A DNA stretch of 64,000 nt from Caballeronia terrestris. Lineage in GTDB: Bacteria > Pseudomonadota > Gammaproteobacteria > Burkholderiales > Burkholderiaceae. Position 1 is the stretch's first letter; every line of letters begins with the position of its first letter. This document shows, one piece after another, positions 36,785-44,959 of the stretch. A program made the position numbers and the translations under genes. The DNA lies in assembly GCF_001544515.1 (NCBI RefSeq), contig NZ_FCOL02000005.1, positions 62,001-126,000 on the forward strand. Direction: 5' to 3'. Below the pieces are notes generated by a model. The model was not told where the DNA came from, made no database searches, and saw only the letters and a list, made by a program, of their open reading frames with translations.

Positions 36785-37971
36785 GTCTGCCGCTCTCAGG
36801 CGTACGCATCGTCGCCGTCGAACAATATGGCGCGGGGCCGTTCGCGACCCAGCATCTCGCGGACCTCGGCGCGGAGATCATCAAGGTCGAGAACTTCCGC
36901 GAAGGCGGCGACGTCGGGCGGCTTGTCGGCCCGCACTTCTTCGGCGATGGCGACAGTCACTTCTTCGAGGCGTTCAACCGGAACAAGTCGAGCTTCACTT
37001 TAGACCTGAAGAAGGAAGAAGCGCGGCAGGTGCTGCGCGATCTCGTCGCCACGAGCGACGCCGTATTCAACAACCTGCGCGGCGATTTGCCCGCGAAACT
37101 CGGTCTCACTTACGACCAGTTGTGTGACGTGAACCCAGCCATCGTATGCGGCCATCTGTCCGCCTATGGGCGCACCGGCAGCCGCGCGTCGTGGCCCGGC
37201 TACGACTACCTGATGCAGGCGGAAGCCGGCTATCTCTCGATGACCGGCGACCCTGAAAGCCCACCCGCGCGCTTCGGTCTTTCGATCATCGACCTGATGA
37301 CCGGCACGACCGCTGCGATGGCGCTGCTCGCGGGCATCGTCGAGGCGCGCGCGACGGGGCAGGGGCGCGACGTGGACGTGAGCCTTTTCGATGTCGCGCT
37401 GCATAACCTCGCGTACGTCGCGACGTGGTATCTGAACGGCGACGTCGTGACCGGCCGCGATCGACGCTCGGCGCATCCGTCGTTGACGCCGAGCCAGTTG
37501 TACAAGACAAAGGACGGCTGGATCTTCCTGATGTGCAACAAGGAAAAGTTCTGGGGCGTGCTCGCGGAAGTGCTCGACAAGCCGTCGTGGATCACCGATG
37601 AGCGCTTCTGCAACTTCAAGGCGCGGCTCGCGAATCGCGACGTCCTGGAGCAGGAACTCGACGCCGCGCTCTCGACGGCCACCACGGAAGAATGGCTCGC
37701 GCGCCTCGGCGGACGCGTGCCTGCCGCACCCGTGTACGACGTGAAGCAGGCGCTCGACAATCCGTTCGTCGCGGAACGCGAAGGCGTGGTCACGGCCGAG
37801 CATCCGCAGTTCGGCGGCATTCGCGGCGTGGCGGCGCCGGTCCGCGTGAGCGATCCGTTGCCGATGCAGGCAGCGCCTGAACTGGGACGCGACACCGACC
37901 GGCTGCTCACGGAACTCGGTTACGATGCTGGCAGAATCGCTGCGCTCCGTGACCAGGCCGTAGTGCAATGA
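36781..37971 (+). CDS. Class III (CaiB/BaiF) CoA-transferase
   Basis: 396 residues with the family III interlocked-dimer fold. Segments present are GPFATQHLADLGAEIIKVE (17-35), GYDYLMQAEAGYLSMTG near the catalytic Asp, and GRDVDVSLFDVALHNLAYV. Members move CoA from succinyl-CoA or another donor to a carboxylic acid, including itaconate/mesaconate and other dicarboxylates. Start overlaps the acyl-CoA dehydrogenase stop (ATGA), so the two are coupled. Likely the activating enzyme of the pathway. Confidence 0.87.
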   Translation: MSLPLSGVRIVAVEQYGAGPFATQHLADLGAEIIKVENFREGGDVGRLVGPHFFGDGDSHFFEAFNRNKSSFTLDLKKEEARQVLRDLVATSDAVFNNLRGDLPAKLGLTYDQLCDVNPAIVCGHLSAYGRTGSRASWPGYDYLMQAEAGYLSMTGDPESPPARFGLSIIDLMTGTTAAMALLAGIVEARATGQGRDVDVSLFDVALHNLAYVATWYLNGDVVTGRDRRSAHPSLTPSQLYKTKDGWIFLMCNKEKFWGVLAEVLDKPSWITDERFCNFKARLANRDVLEQELDAALSTATTEEWLARLGGRVPAAPVYDVKQALDNPFVAEREGVVTAEHPQFGGIRGVAAPVRVSDPLPMQAAPELGRDTDRLLTELGYDAGRIAALRDQAVVQ

Positions 37972-37978
37972 GGCTCGC

Positions 37979-38806
37979 ATGCAAAACGCAATGAGCCAGG
38001 CACGGGAGGTCGGCGGAAGCATGCGTCCGTCCACTTCCTCACGTTCAGGCACATCGATGGTCACCGTACTCGGTCAGCAGCCGCGTTACATGCAACTGGC
38101 GCAGACGCTCGTCAACGAAATCCAGAACGGCCGCTATCCCGTCGGCTCGACGATCCCGACCGAGTTCGAACTTTGCGAGCAGTTCGGCGCGAGCCGCTCG
38201 ACGGTGCGGGAGGCCGTGAAGCAACTCGTGCAGCTCGGGATGGTGGTGCGCCAGCCTGGCGTCGGCACGACGGTGAAGGCGTTGAAGTCGGAAGGCGCGT
38301 ATACGCAGGTGATGCAGCAGTTGAGCGACCTGCAGCGCTATACGGCCGATACGGTTCTCGAGATTTTGTCGAAGGAAACGGAACCGCTCATCGACGATGC
38401 CGTGTGCGAGTTGCTCCGCGCCAACCCCGGCGAAACCTGGCTGCATGTGAGGAGTCTGCGCCGTTCGCCGGATAGCGTGGATCCGATCTGCCATACCGAT
38501 GCCTATATTCATCCCGCGTTCCGCTCGCTCAAGGTCGACATGGACGAGCTGCACACGCCGCTCTTCACGATGATCGAGCGGCAGTTCGGCGAGCAGATCG
38601 CGCAGGTGCAGCAGGAGATTCGCGCGATCGCCATGCCGCCAGCGGTCGCACGGCTTCTCAACGCGAAGGCGCGTTCGCCGGCGCTCTGGGTGTGCCGCCG
38701 TTATCTGAACCGGCGCGGCGATATGGTGGAAGGCTCGATCAATATCCATCCCGCGGACCGCTACACGTATTCGGAGACGTTCCAGCGCGGCTGGAACTCC
38801 GCTTGA
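37979..38806 (+). CDS. GntR-family regulator, HutC (UTRA) type
   Basis: 275 residues. A Ser/Thr/Arg-rich N-terminal extension (about 1-35) precedes the GntR winged HTH (ALVNEIQNGRYPVGSTIPTEFEL, then FGASRSTVREAVKQL). A C-terminal UTRA ligand domain starts at about 110. It is inside the CoA-dependent operon, 7 bp after the transferase gene, so it is probably autoregulated. The TTTGT-CCGT-ACAAA dyad over the operon promoter is its likely operator. The ligand may be a CoA ester or acid of the pathway. Confidence 0.85.
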   Translation: MQNAMSQAREVGGSMRPSTSSRSGTSMVTVLGQQPRYMQLAQTLVNEIQNGRYPVGSTIPTEFELCEQFGASRSTVREAVKQLVQLGMVVRQPGVGTTVKALKSEGAYTQVMQQLSDLQRYTADTVLEILSKETEPLIDDAVCELLRANPGETWLHVRSLRRSPDSVDPICHTDAYIHPAFRSLKVDMDELHTPLFTMIERQFGEQIAQVQQEIRAIAMPPAVARLLNAKARSPALWVCRRYLNRRGDMVEGSINIHPADRYTYSETFQRGWNSA

Positions 38807-38825
38807 ATCGAGGAAGGAGACACGC

Positions 38826-39638
38826 ATGGTTTTGCGCAGTTATCTGTTCGTGCCCGGCGACCGGCCCGAACGCTTCGCCAAGGCACTCGCGAGCGCCGCT
38901 CATCAGGTGGTGATCGATCTGGAAGACGCCGTATCCCCCGATGCCAAGGTTGCAGCGCGTGAAGGGCTTGCGCGCTGGCTTGCCTCGGAGTTGAGCGAGG
39001 GCGACAAGGCGCGCGTGATGGTGCGTGTCAACGCTTTTGGCACCGCCTGGCACGACGACGATGTCGCGATGCTGCGTAAAGCGGCGCTCGTCAACGTGAT
39101 GGTGCCGAAGGCGGAGAGCGCGCAGCAAATCGACGATATCGCCGCGCGATGCAGCACCGGTGTGGCGCTGGTGGCGCTCATCGAGAGCGTCGCGGGCGTC
39201 GTGCGCATGCGGGATATCGCAAGCGCTAAATCGGTTGCGCGGCTCGCATTCGGTTCGTTCGACTATTGCGTCGATGCGGGCATCGAAGGAATGGGGCGCG
39301 AACTCGATGCGGTGCGTTCAGCGTTCGTCGTCGAGTCGCGTCATGCGGGGTTGCCCGCGCCGGTGGACGGCGTAACGCTCGCCATCGACGACGCCGCTCT
39401 CATCGCGGAAGACGTCACGCTGGGACGAAGTTTTGGCTTCGGCGGCAAGCTGTGCATCCATCCGAAACAGGTGGACGCCGTGAACAGCGGCTTCGCGCCG
39501 AGCGAAGCGGACAAGGCGTGGGCGCAGCGCGTGCTCGACAAGCTCGCGCAGAGCCCGCCGGGTGCATTCGCTGTCGATGGCAAGCTCGTCGACAAACCCA
39601 TCCTCGATCGTGCGCGGCGCATTGCTGCTAGAGGATAG
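38826..39638 (+). CDS. CitE-like HpcH/HpaI-family acyl-CoA lyase
   Basis: 270-residue TIM-barrel lyase. RSYLFVPGDRPERFAKALAS at the N-terminus and the acidic metal motif DLEDAV (D31, E33, D34) are standard, with VMVPKAES and FGSFDYCVDAG further on. Relatives include citramalyl-CoA, malyl-CoA and citryl lyases. In the itaconate and C5-dicarboxylate pathways such enzymes split citramalyl-CoA to acetyl-CoA and pyruvate. GGAGAC precedes the ATG. It is the last intact catabolic gene of the operon. Confidence 0.87.
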   Translation: MVLRSYLFVPGDRPERFAKALASAAHQVVIDLEDAVSPDAKVAAREGLARWLASELSEGDKARVMVRVNAFGTAWHDDDVAMLRKAALVNVMVPKAESAQQIDDIAARCSTGVALVALIESVAGVVRMRDIASAKSVARLAFGSFDYCVDAGIEGMGRELDAVRSAFVVESRHAGLPAPVDGVTLAIDDAALIAEDVTLGRSFGFGGKLCIHPKQVDAVNSGFAPSEADKAWAQRVLDKLAQSPPGAFAVDGKLVDKPILDRARRIAARG

Positions 39639-39641
39639 AGC

Positions 39642-39874
39642 GTGAAGATACTCGTGCCTGTGAAGCGGGTGGTCAACTACAACGTGAAAGTCCGCGTGAA
39701 ATCAGACGGCAGCGGCGTCGATATCGCGAACGTGAAGATGTCGATGAACCGCTTCGATGAGATTGCTGTTAAGGAGACAGCAAGGTCATCGTCGCGATCA
39801 ACCAAGACGCGGAAGCGCCGATCTTCGGCGTCGCCGATTACGGCCTCGTCGGCGACCTGTTCCCGTCGTGCTGA
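39642..39874 (+). pseudogene. etfB::etfA deletion scar
   Basis: From a GTG at 39642 the first 41 or so codons are the N-terminus of electron-transfer flavoprotein beta ([19 protein letters not shown], then FDEIAVKE). Immediately after, in another frame, come about 27 codons of the EtfA C-terminus ([19 protein letters not shown], then YGLVGDLF) with a stop at 39872-39874. The roughly 1.5 kb between the two ends is missing, joined near 39775. The remnant cannot bind FAD or make a working ETF. Confidence 0.8.
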
Positions 39875-39907
39875 ACTCGCCTCGACGATCTGAACCGGAG
39901 ACGACTC

Positions 39908-40438
39908 ATGGCGACCGTCGAGCGCGAACTGCTGCACACGAGGCGCATCGAACTGCGCGGCTACAGGCGCTCCGACGGTCTCTACGACATTGAGGGCCGT
40001 CTTGTCGATACGAAAAGCTACGACCGCGTTTCGCACGGCGTCACGCGCAACGCGGGCGACCCGATCCATGAGATGTCGCTGTGCATCACGATAGGCACCG
40101 ATTTCCGCATTGTCGAGGCGCGCGCGGCATCGACCGTCGTGCCGTACACCGGATACTGCGACACCATCGCGCCCGACTACACAAAGCTCGCGGGCATGAC
40201 GCTCGCGGCTGGCTTCATGCGCGAGGTGCGAGCGATGTTCAAGGGCACGCGCGGCTGCTCGCATCTGACGGAGCTGATCGGCGCAGTCGCCACCACAGCC
40301 TTCCAGACGATGAGCGAAGAAATCAACGCATCGAACGAGCGACAACCGTTTCAGCTTGACGGCTGCCACGCGCTGCGCACCGATGGCGACGCCGTTCGCA
40401 CGTTCTACCCGAAGTGGTACCGCACTTCGCAACCGTAA
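39908..40438 (+). CDS. DUF2889 protein
   Basis: 176 residues matching the DUF2889 pattern: LLHTRRIELRGYRRSDGLYDIEGRLVDTK at 9-37, then HEMSLCITIGTDFRI and GCSHLTELIGAVATTAFQT. Soluble, no signal. Function unknown. Members frequently sit in clusters for CoA-dependent or aromatic catabolism in beta-proteobacteria. It lies 33 bp after the etf scar and 14 bp before an MFS gene, so it could still be on the operon transcript. Confidence 0.75.
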   Translation: MATVERELLHTRRIELRGYRRSDGLYDIEGRLVDTKSYDRVSHGVTRNAGDPIHEMSLCITIGTDFRIVEARAASTVVPYTGYCDTIAPDYTKLAGMTLAAGFMREVRAMFKGTRGCSHLTELIGAVATTAFQTMSEEINASNERQPFQLDGCHALRTDGDAVRTFYPKWYRTSQP

Positions 40439-40452
40439 AGGACACGCTCCAA

Positions 40453-41667
40453 ATGGACGATGCGCGAACCGCGATACCGCGGCCAGGACAGTGGCATGCG
40501 CAGCCGGTGACACTCGCTTGCACGCTTGCGATTCAGGCGGTCGCCACGGCCGCCACGCTCGCGTTCCCGATCCTCTCGCCCGCGATGCCGGGCGTGCCGC
40601 CGGCCGCGGTCGGCGTGTTCCTGGCCGTGGTGTATTTCGGCGCGATGATCGGCAGCGTCGTGGGGAGCGCGTTCGTGACGAGCCTCGGTCCTATCAGAAC
40701 GTCGCAAGCGGCGCTTCTGTTGCAGGGCGTGGCGCTCGCCCTGCTCGTCATCGACAGTGATGCGCTGCGCCTGCCCGCCGCGCTGCTCTGCGGACTCGGC
40801 TACGGTCCGATCACGCCGGCCAGCTCGCAGATCCTCGCGCGCAGCACACCACCGGAGCGCATGGGCATCGCGTTCTCGCTCAAGCAGACGGGCGTGCCGC
40901 TCGGCGGCCTGCTGGCCGGCGCAATGCTGCCGTTCATCGCGACGTTCTGCTCGTGGCGCGTCGGGCTGGCCGGCCTGGCGCTCGTCGCGCTGATCGTGTC
41001 AATGTTCAGCACGCCGCTGCGTGTGCTCGATGCCGGCGCGACCGGCCGGCTGTCGCTGTCGTCCGCGTGGCGCCGGCCGATCGTCGAGGTGCTTGCGCAT
41101 CCGCAATTGCGTTCGATGGCGATCGTGTCATTGCTGTTTTCCGCGTGCCAGCTTTCAGTGAGCGGCTATCTGATGACGTTTCTGCATCGCGACGCCGGTA
41201 TCGGCCTCGCGCAGGCGGGGATGATCTACGCGGTCGCGCAGGGCGCCGGCATCGGCGGGCGACTGCTTTGGGGACATCTCGCGGATCGGATCGGGTCGTC
41301 GCGCAAGGTGCTGATGGCGCTCTGCGTGCTACTGGCGATGAGCGCAGTCGCGACCGGGTCGTTCTCCGGCCAGTGGGGGATAGTCGCGCTATGCGCGGTG
41401 TCGGCAGTGCTCGGAGCGACGGCGATCGGCTGGAACGGCGTCTTCCTAGGCGAACTCGCGCGGCTTGCGCCGAAGGGTTCGGTGGCGTCGGTGACGGGCG
41501 GGGCGCTCTTTTTCACTTACTTCGGTGTGGTCGCGGGGCCGCCCGCGTTCGGGTTATTCGCACAGCACGCGGAGAGTTTCGGGGCGGCGTTCGTGGCGCT
41601 GGGTGTCGTGCCGTTGGTGGCGCTGGCAATGTTGTATTTTGCGGGGCGGGGGCGGCGCGAAAAGTAA
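40453..41667 (+). CDS. MFS transporter, YNFM/CynX-like
   Basis: 404 residues, 12 predicted helices. LCGLGYGPITPASSQILAR and KQTGVPLGGLLAGAMLPF are typical of the MFS subgroup with short loops. The ATG at 40453 is chosen because it follows AAAGGAC and gives a natural cytoplasmic N-terminus. The upstream GTG at 40414 would lie inside the DUF2889 gene. Substrate unknown. It may be the export/import partner of the cluster. Confidence 0.8.
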   Translation: MDDARTAIPRPGQWHAQPVTLACTLAIQAVATAATLAFPILSPAMPGVPPAAVGVFLAVVYFGAMIGSVVGSAFVTSLGPIRTSQAALLLQGVALALLVIDSDALRLPAALLCGLGYGPITPASSQILARSTPPERMGIAFSLKQTGVPLGGLLAGAMLPFIATFCSWRVGLAGLALVALIVSMFSTPLRVLDAGATGRLSLSSAWRRPIVEVLAHPQLRSMAIVSLLFSACQLSVSGYLMTFLHRDAGIGLAQAGMIYAVAQGAGIGGRLLWGHLADRIGSSRKVLMALCVLLAMSAVATGSFSGQWGIVALCAVSAVLGATAIGWNGVFLGELARLAPKGSVASVTGGALFFTYFGVVAGPPAFGLFAQHAESFGAAFVALGVVPLVALAMLYFAGRGRREK

Positions 41668-42105
41668 GACAAGGGCTTTCCGTTCGCCATGCGACGAACA
41701 GCGGATGCCGCGAATCGCGTCGCGCACCACTTCCCCGCGGCGCATCGCCCCGACGCGATCGACGTAAAATGTAGCGCGTTCTGCCTTAGCAGAAAACCTA
41801 CCATTCCGTGTGTGCGATCTCGCTCATTCCATCTCTGTAAGAAACCTTTCATTTATCTCGCGACTGACTACACTGGTTCGAGAGCGACAGATCGAACGCC
41901 GACTGAGCATGGCTCGCCCGGATCCTCGATACGAAAATTCAAACTTCCGAAATAGATCCGGAGCCGGGGAAATCGCGCAAGAACAAGATAGCGATCCGAA
42001 CGTTCGACAGGACCTTTAGAGCGTACGTAATCAAGGCAAGATCAATTTCGGTGCATGCGCCAGGCATGTGCGCGCCCGCGCCGATTGCAGCCGCGAGGAG
42101 ACGAG
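41668..42105 (+). other. Intergenic with one hairpin
   Basis: 438 bp without a recognisable gene. It includes a perfect 6-bp stem TTCTGC-CTTA-GCAGAA at 41779-41794, about 110 bp after the MFS stop, possibly a terminator though without a T-tract. The right half is relatively AT-rich and probably contains the promoter of the hydrolase-like gene. Confidence 0.4.
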
Positions 42106-43809
42106 ATGCCCAACGCCGCCGACATGCAGTGGTTCAAGGATCAGTTCCAGAGCGCGGCCGAGCCTTCCCTGACGGGAACGCCGCTGACAATCGATTTGAT
42201 CACCGCACTCGCTTGTCAGGAAACGGGGGAGGTGTGGCCGATCCTGCGCAAGAAAGGGCTGCCTGTCGCGGACATACTCAGGCTTTGCGTCGGCGACACG
42301 ATCGATGCCAGCGGCGGGCGCGGCGCGTTCCCAAAAACCAAGGCCGACCTGCTGCGGGAGCCGCAAGGGCAGGCGATATTCACGCTCGCCCACGATGCGC
42401 TCGTGGAGATGGCACAGCACATCCCCGCATACGCGCAGGTGGCCAGGAAGCCGGACAAGTTCTGTCATGGCTTCGGCATGTTCCAGCGCGACCTGCAGTT
42501 TTTCAAGAACGACCCCGATTACTTCCTCGACAGAAACTATGCGCAGTTCGCCTCGACGCTCGGCCAATGCATCGACGAGCTGAAGCGCGCGCTGAAGAAG
42601 CTGGGTTTCGACACGCGCACGTCGCTCTCCGACCTTCAGCTCGCCGCGGTCGGCATCGCCTATAACACGGGCAGGTTCATTCCCTCCAAAGGCCTGAAGC
42701 AAGGCTTCTTCGACGGCAGTCGTTTCTACGGCGAGCTCTTGTTCGACTTCATTCAATTGGCGCATACAGTCGCGCCGCAAGCGCAAACGCCTGCTTTGCC
42801 GCCCGCAGCGGACGGCGCCGCGCTGCTGCCGCTCGCGAGCCCCGTTACCGCGCAAGGGCCGATGTTCAGAGTCCTCACGCAAGACGGCATGCTGCGCTTG
42901 CGAAAGGCGCCCGAAGTGAGCGATCCGCCACAGGCCAACGTCATCGCGCATCTGCCGGTCGGGCATCCGGTGCGCGCCATCACTGGCAAGCGCGTGAAGG
43001 GCTTTCTCGAAGTGGAGACATCGCTTTCGGGCGGGCTGTTGCGCGGCTTTGCGTCGGCGAAGTTTCTCGAGCCCGAAGCGCACGACACGGCCGTCCCCGT
43101 AATCGATGCCGAGGCCGCGCCGCCATCGACCGGCATCGTCGCCGTGTACATGCCGCGCAAGTCGGGCGTGACGAAGCGGACCGGCCCCGCGAACGCGCAT
43201 TCGCTCAACGAGCCGCGCCAGCCGGGCCGCAGCGGCACGACGCCCGCGCAACTGTGCGACGAGCTTGCGGCCATCATCGCGTGGCTCGCCGTCGACGATC
43301 CGGCCCACCAGCGCTACCAGCCTCATTCCGGCCTGACTTTCTGCAATATCTACGCGCACGACTACTGTCATCTGGCAGGCGTCTATCTGCCGCGCGTATG
43401 GTGGACAGGCAAGGCGCTTACGCTGCTCGCGCAAGGCAAGCCGGTCGAGCCGCTCTACGGCGACACCATCGCGGAGGTGCGGGCAAACGATCTGTTTCGC
43501 TGGCTGCGCGACTTCGGTATCCCCTTCGGCTGGCGTCAGACGGGCACGCTCACCAAGCTGCAACAAGCCGCCAATCAAGGTGGGATCGGCATAATCGTCG
43601 CGCGGCGCAAGGAGGACGGCAAGTCAGGCCACATCGTGATGGTCGTGCCGGAAACGCAGGAGCAGACCGCGCGGCGCGGCGCCGATGGCGAAGTCACCGC
43701 GCCGCTGCAAAGCCAGGCCGGCGCCAGCAATTTCCAGTACGGCCGTGGCCGCGCGAACTGGTGGAACGGCGAGGAGTTCGCGGAGAGCGCGTTCTGGATT
43801 CACGCCTAG
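42106..43809 (+). CDS. Three-domain cell-wall hydrolase-like protein
   Basis: 567 residues. The N-terminal domain (about 1-225) looks lysozyme-like, with an acidic ALACQETGEVW (candidate catalytic Glu) and KFCHGFGMFQRD (a GxGxFQ-type motif). An SH3b-like domain follows at about 250-325 (MFRVLTQDGMLRLRKAP). The C-terminal domain (about 390-567) has FCNIYAHDYCHLAG and GHIVMVVPE, the Cys...His pattern of CHAP/NlpC amidases. No signal peptide is visible, so it would be delivered by lysis or another secretion system. AGGAGACG precedes the ATG. Family assignment is by motif only. Confidence 0.6.
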   Translation: MPNAADMQWFKDQFQSAAEPSLTGTPLTIDLITALACQETGEVWPILRKKGLPVADILRLCVGDTIDASGGRGAFPKTKADLLREPQGQAIFTLAHDALVEMAQHIPAYAQVARKPDKFCHGFGMFQRDLQFFKNDPDYFLDRNYAQFASTLGQCIDELKRALKKLGFDTRTSLSDLQLAAVGIAYNTGRFIPSKGLKQGFFDGSRFYGELLFDFIQLAHTVAPQAQTPALPPAADGAALLPLASPVTAQGPMFRVLTQDGMLRLRKAPEVSDPPQANVIAHLPVGHPVRAITGKRVKGFLEVETSLSGGLLRGFASAKFLEPEAHDTAVPVIDAEAAPPSTGIVAVYMPRKSGVTKRTGPANAHSLNEPRQPGRSGTTPAQLCDELAAIIAWLAVDDPAHQRYQPHSGLTFCNIYAHDYCHLAGVYLPRVWWTGKALTLLAQGKPVEPLYGDTIAEVRANDLFRWLRDFGIPFGWRQTGTLTKLQQAANQGGIGIIVARRKEDGKSGHIVMVVPETQEQTARRGADGEVTAPLQSQAGASNFQYGRGRANWWNGEEFAESAFWIHA

Positions 43810-43858
43810 TGGTTTCGATGCGCGTTCTGCGTTGTGCATTTTGAGGCAGGAGGTTCCT

Positions 43859-44926
43859 ATGTCCGATGTGATTCGTAACGCCACTTCCGCGTCCGGGATT
43901 CATCTTCATATCGACGCTGTCACGGTCAAGAAGCTGACGACGAGCCTTTCCGCGATCGAGCAGGTCGGGAATTCGGTCTGGCTTGCCGGCGACGAGTCCA
44001 AGTCGCTCGCGCGCCTGACGCTGAGCCAGGGCGTCGACTACGACAAGCAGGCGAACTTTCCGCTCGGTGATTTCTTCCCGGCGCTACAGCGAAAGATCAA
44101 TCAGGAGATGGATCTCGAGGCGCTTTCGTGGGACGAAGACACTTCGCGGCTCTGGTTCGTCGGATCGCATAGCCTGCACCGGAAGGACATCGAGGAAGAA
44201 AACAGTGCGCCAATCGATGCGGTATTCCGCGCGCTCGGCAAGATCAATCGGCAAGAGAACCGCTACGTCCTCGGCTCGGTGCAGCTCGGGGAAGGCGCGG
44301 CAGGCCCTCATACCGAGCCGATCGCGGCGAGCGCCGCCGCGATTCCGTTCGACAAGGATACGAGCAGCCTGATCGAGCTCCTGAGGAAGAACGCCGCGCT
44401 CGCACCGTTTCTCGAGATTCCATCGAAGGAGAACGGCTTCGACATCGAAGGGCTCGCGGTCGGGCAAGGGCGGCTCTTTCTCGGCTTGCGCGGCCCGGTG
44501 ATACGCGGCCTCGCAAGCGTGCTGGAGTTTCGCATCGTCGATGGCAAGGACGTCGTTTTGAATGCGGACGATGCCGGCGTCTCGCCGTACCGGCATCATC
44601 TGCTCGATCTCGCGGGCCTCGGCGTGCGCGATCTGTGCGTGCAGGGCAATGACCTTCTCGTGCTCGCCGGCCCGACGATGAAGCTCGACGGTCCGATCCG
44701 CGTGTATCGCTGGGCGGGCGCGCTTGGGGGCGAGGCCAAACCGTTGACGTGTCTGTTCGGGATCGCGGTCGGCGAGGGCACCGATCATGCGGAAGGCATT
44801 GCGTTGTTCAGACAAGATGCGCAGACGCGATTGATCGTGGTCTACGACAGTCCGGGCGACGTGCGGTTGAACAGCGGCGAGTTCTACACGGCGGATTTGT
44901 TCGATCTGGAAACGCCGTCGACATGA
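43859..44926 (+). CDS. DUF3616 protein
   Basis: 355 residues matching DUF3616 by layout: beta-propeller-like repeats with LSAIEQVGNSVWLAGDES near the N-terminus, DLEALSWDEDTSRLWFVGSHS and GFDIEGLAVGQGRLFLGLRGP. No signal peptide or catalytic motif seen. AGGCAGGAGG precedes the start. It is 49 bp after the hydrolase-like gene on the same strand, so the two may work together, but no role is known. Confidence 0.7.
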   Translation: MSDVIRNATSASGIHLHIDAVTVKKLTTSLSAIEQVGNSVWLAGDESKSLARLTLSQGVDYDKQANFPLGDFFPALQRKINQEMDLEALSWDEDTSRLWFVGSHSLHRKDIEEENSAPIDAVFRALGKINRQENRYVLGSVQLGEGAAGPHTEPIAASAAAIPFDKDTSSLIELLRKNAALAPFLEIPSKENGFDIEGLAVGQGRLFLGLRGPVIRGLASVLEFRIVDGKDVVLNADDAGVSPYRHHLLDLAGLGVRDLCVQGNDLLVLAGPTMKLDGPIRVYRWAGALGGEAKPLTCLFGIAVGEGTDHAEGIALFRQDAQTRLIVVYDSPGDVRLNSGEFYTADLFDLETPST

Positions 44927-44959
44927 CTCCGGGCTACGAGTCGTCACGACCGTCGCCGG

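Noticed and set aside
41779..41794. TTCTGC-CTTA-GCAGAA hairpin as a terminator
   Set aside because: Only six base pairs, no T-tract and 110 bp after the gene. Kept only as a note in the intergenic entry.
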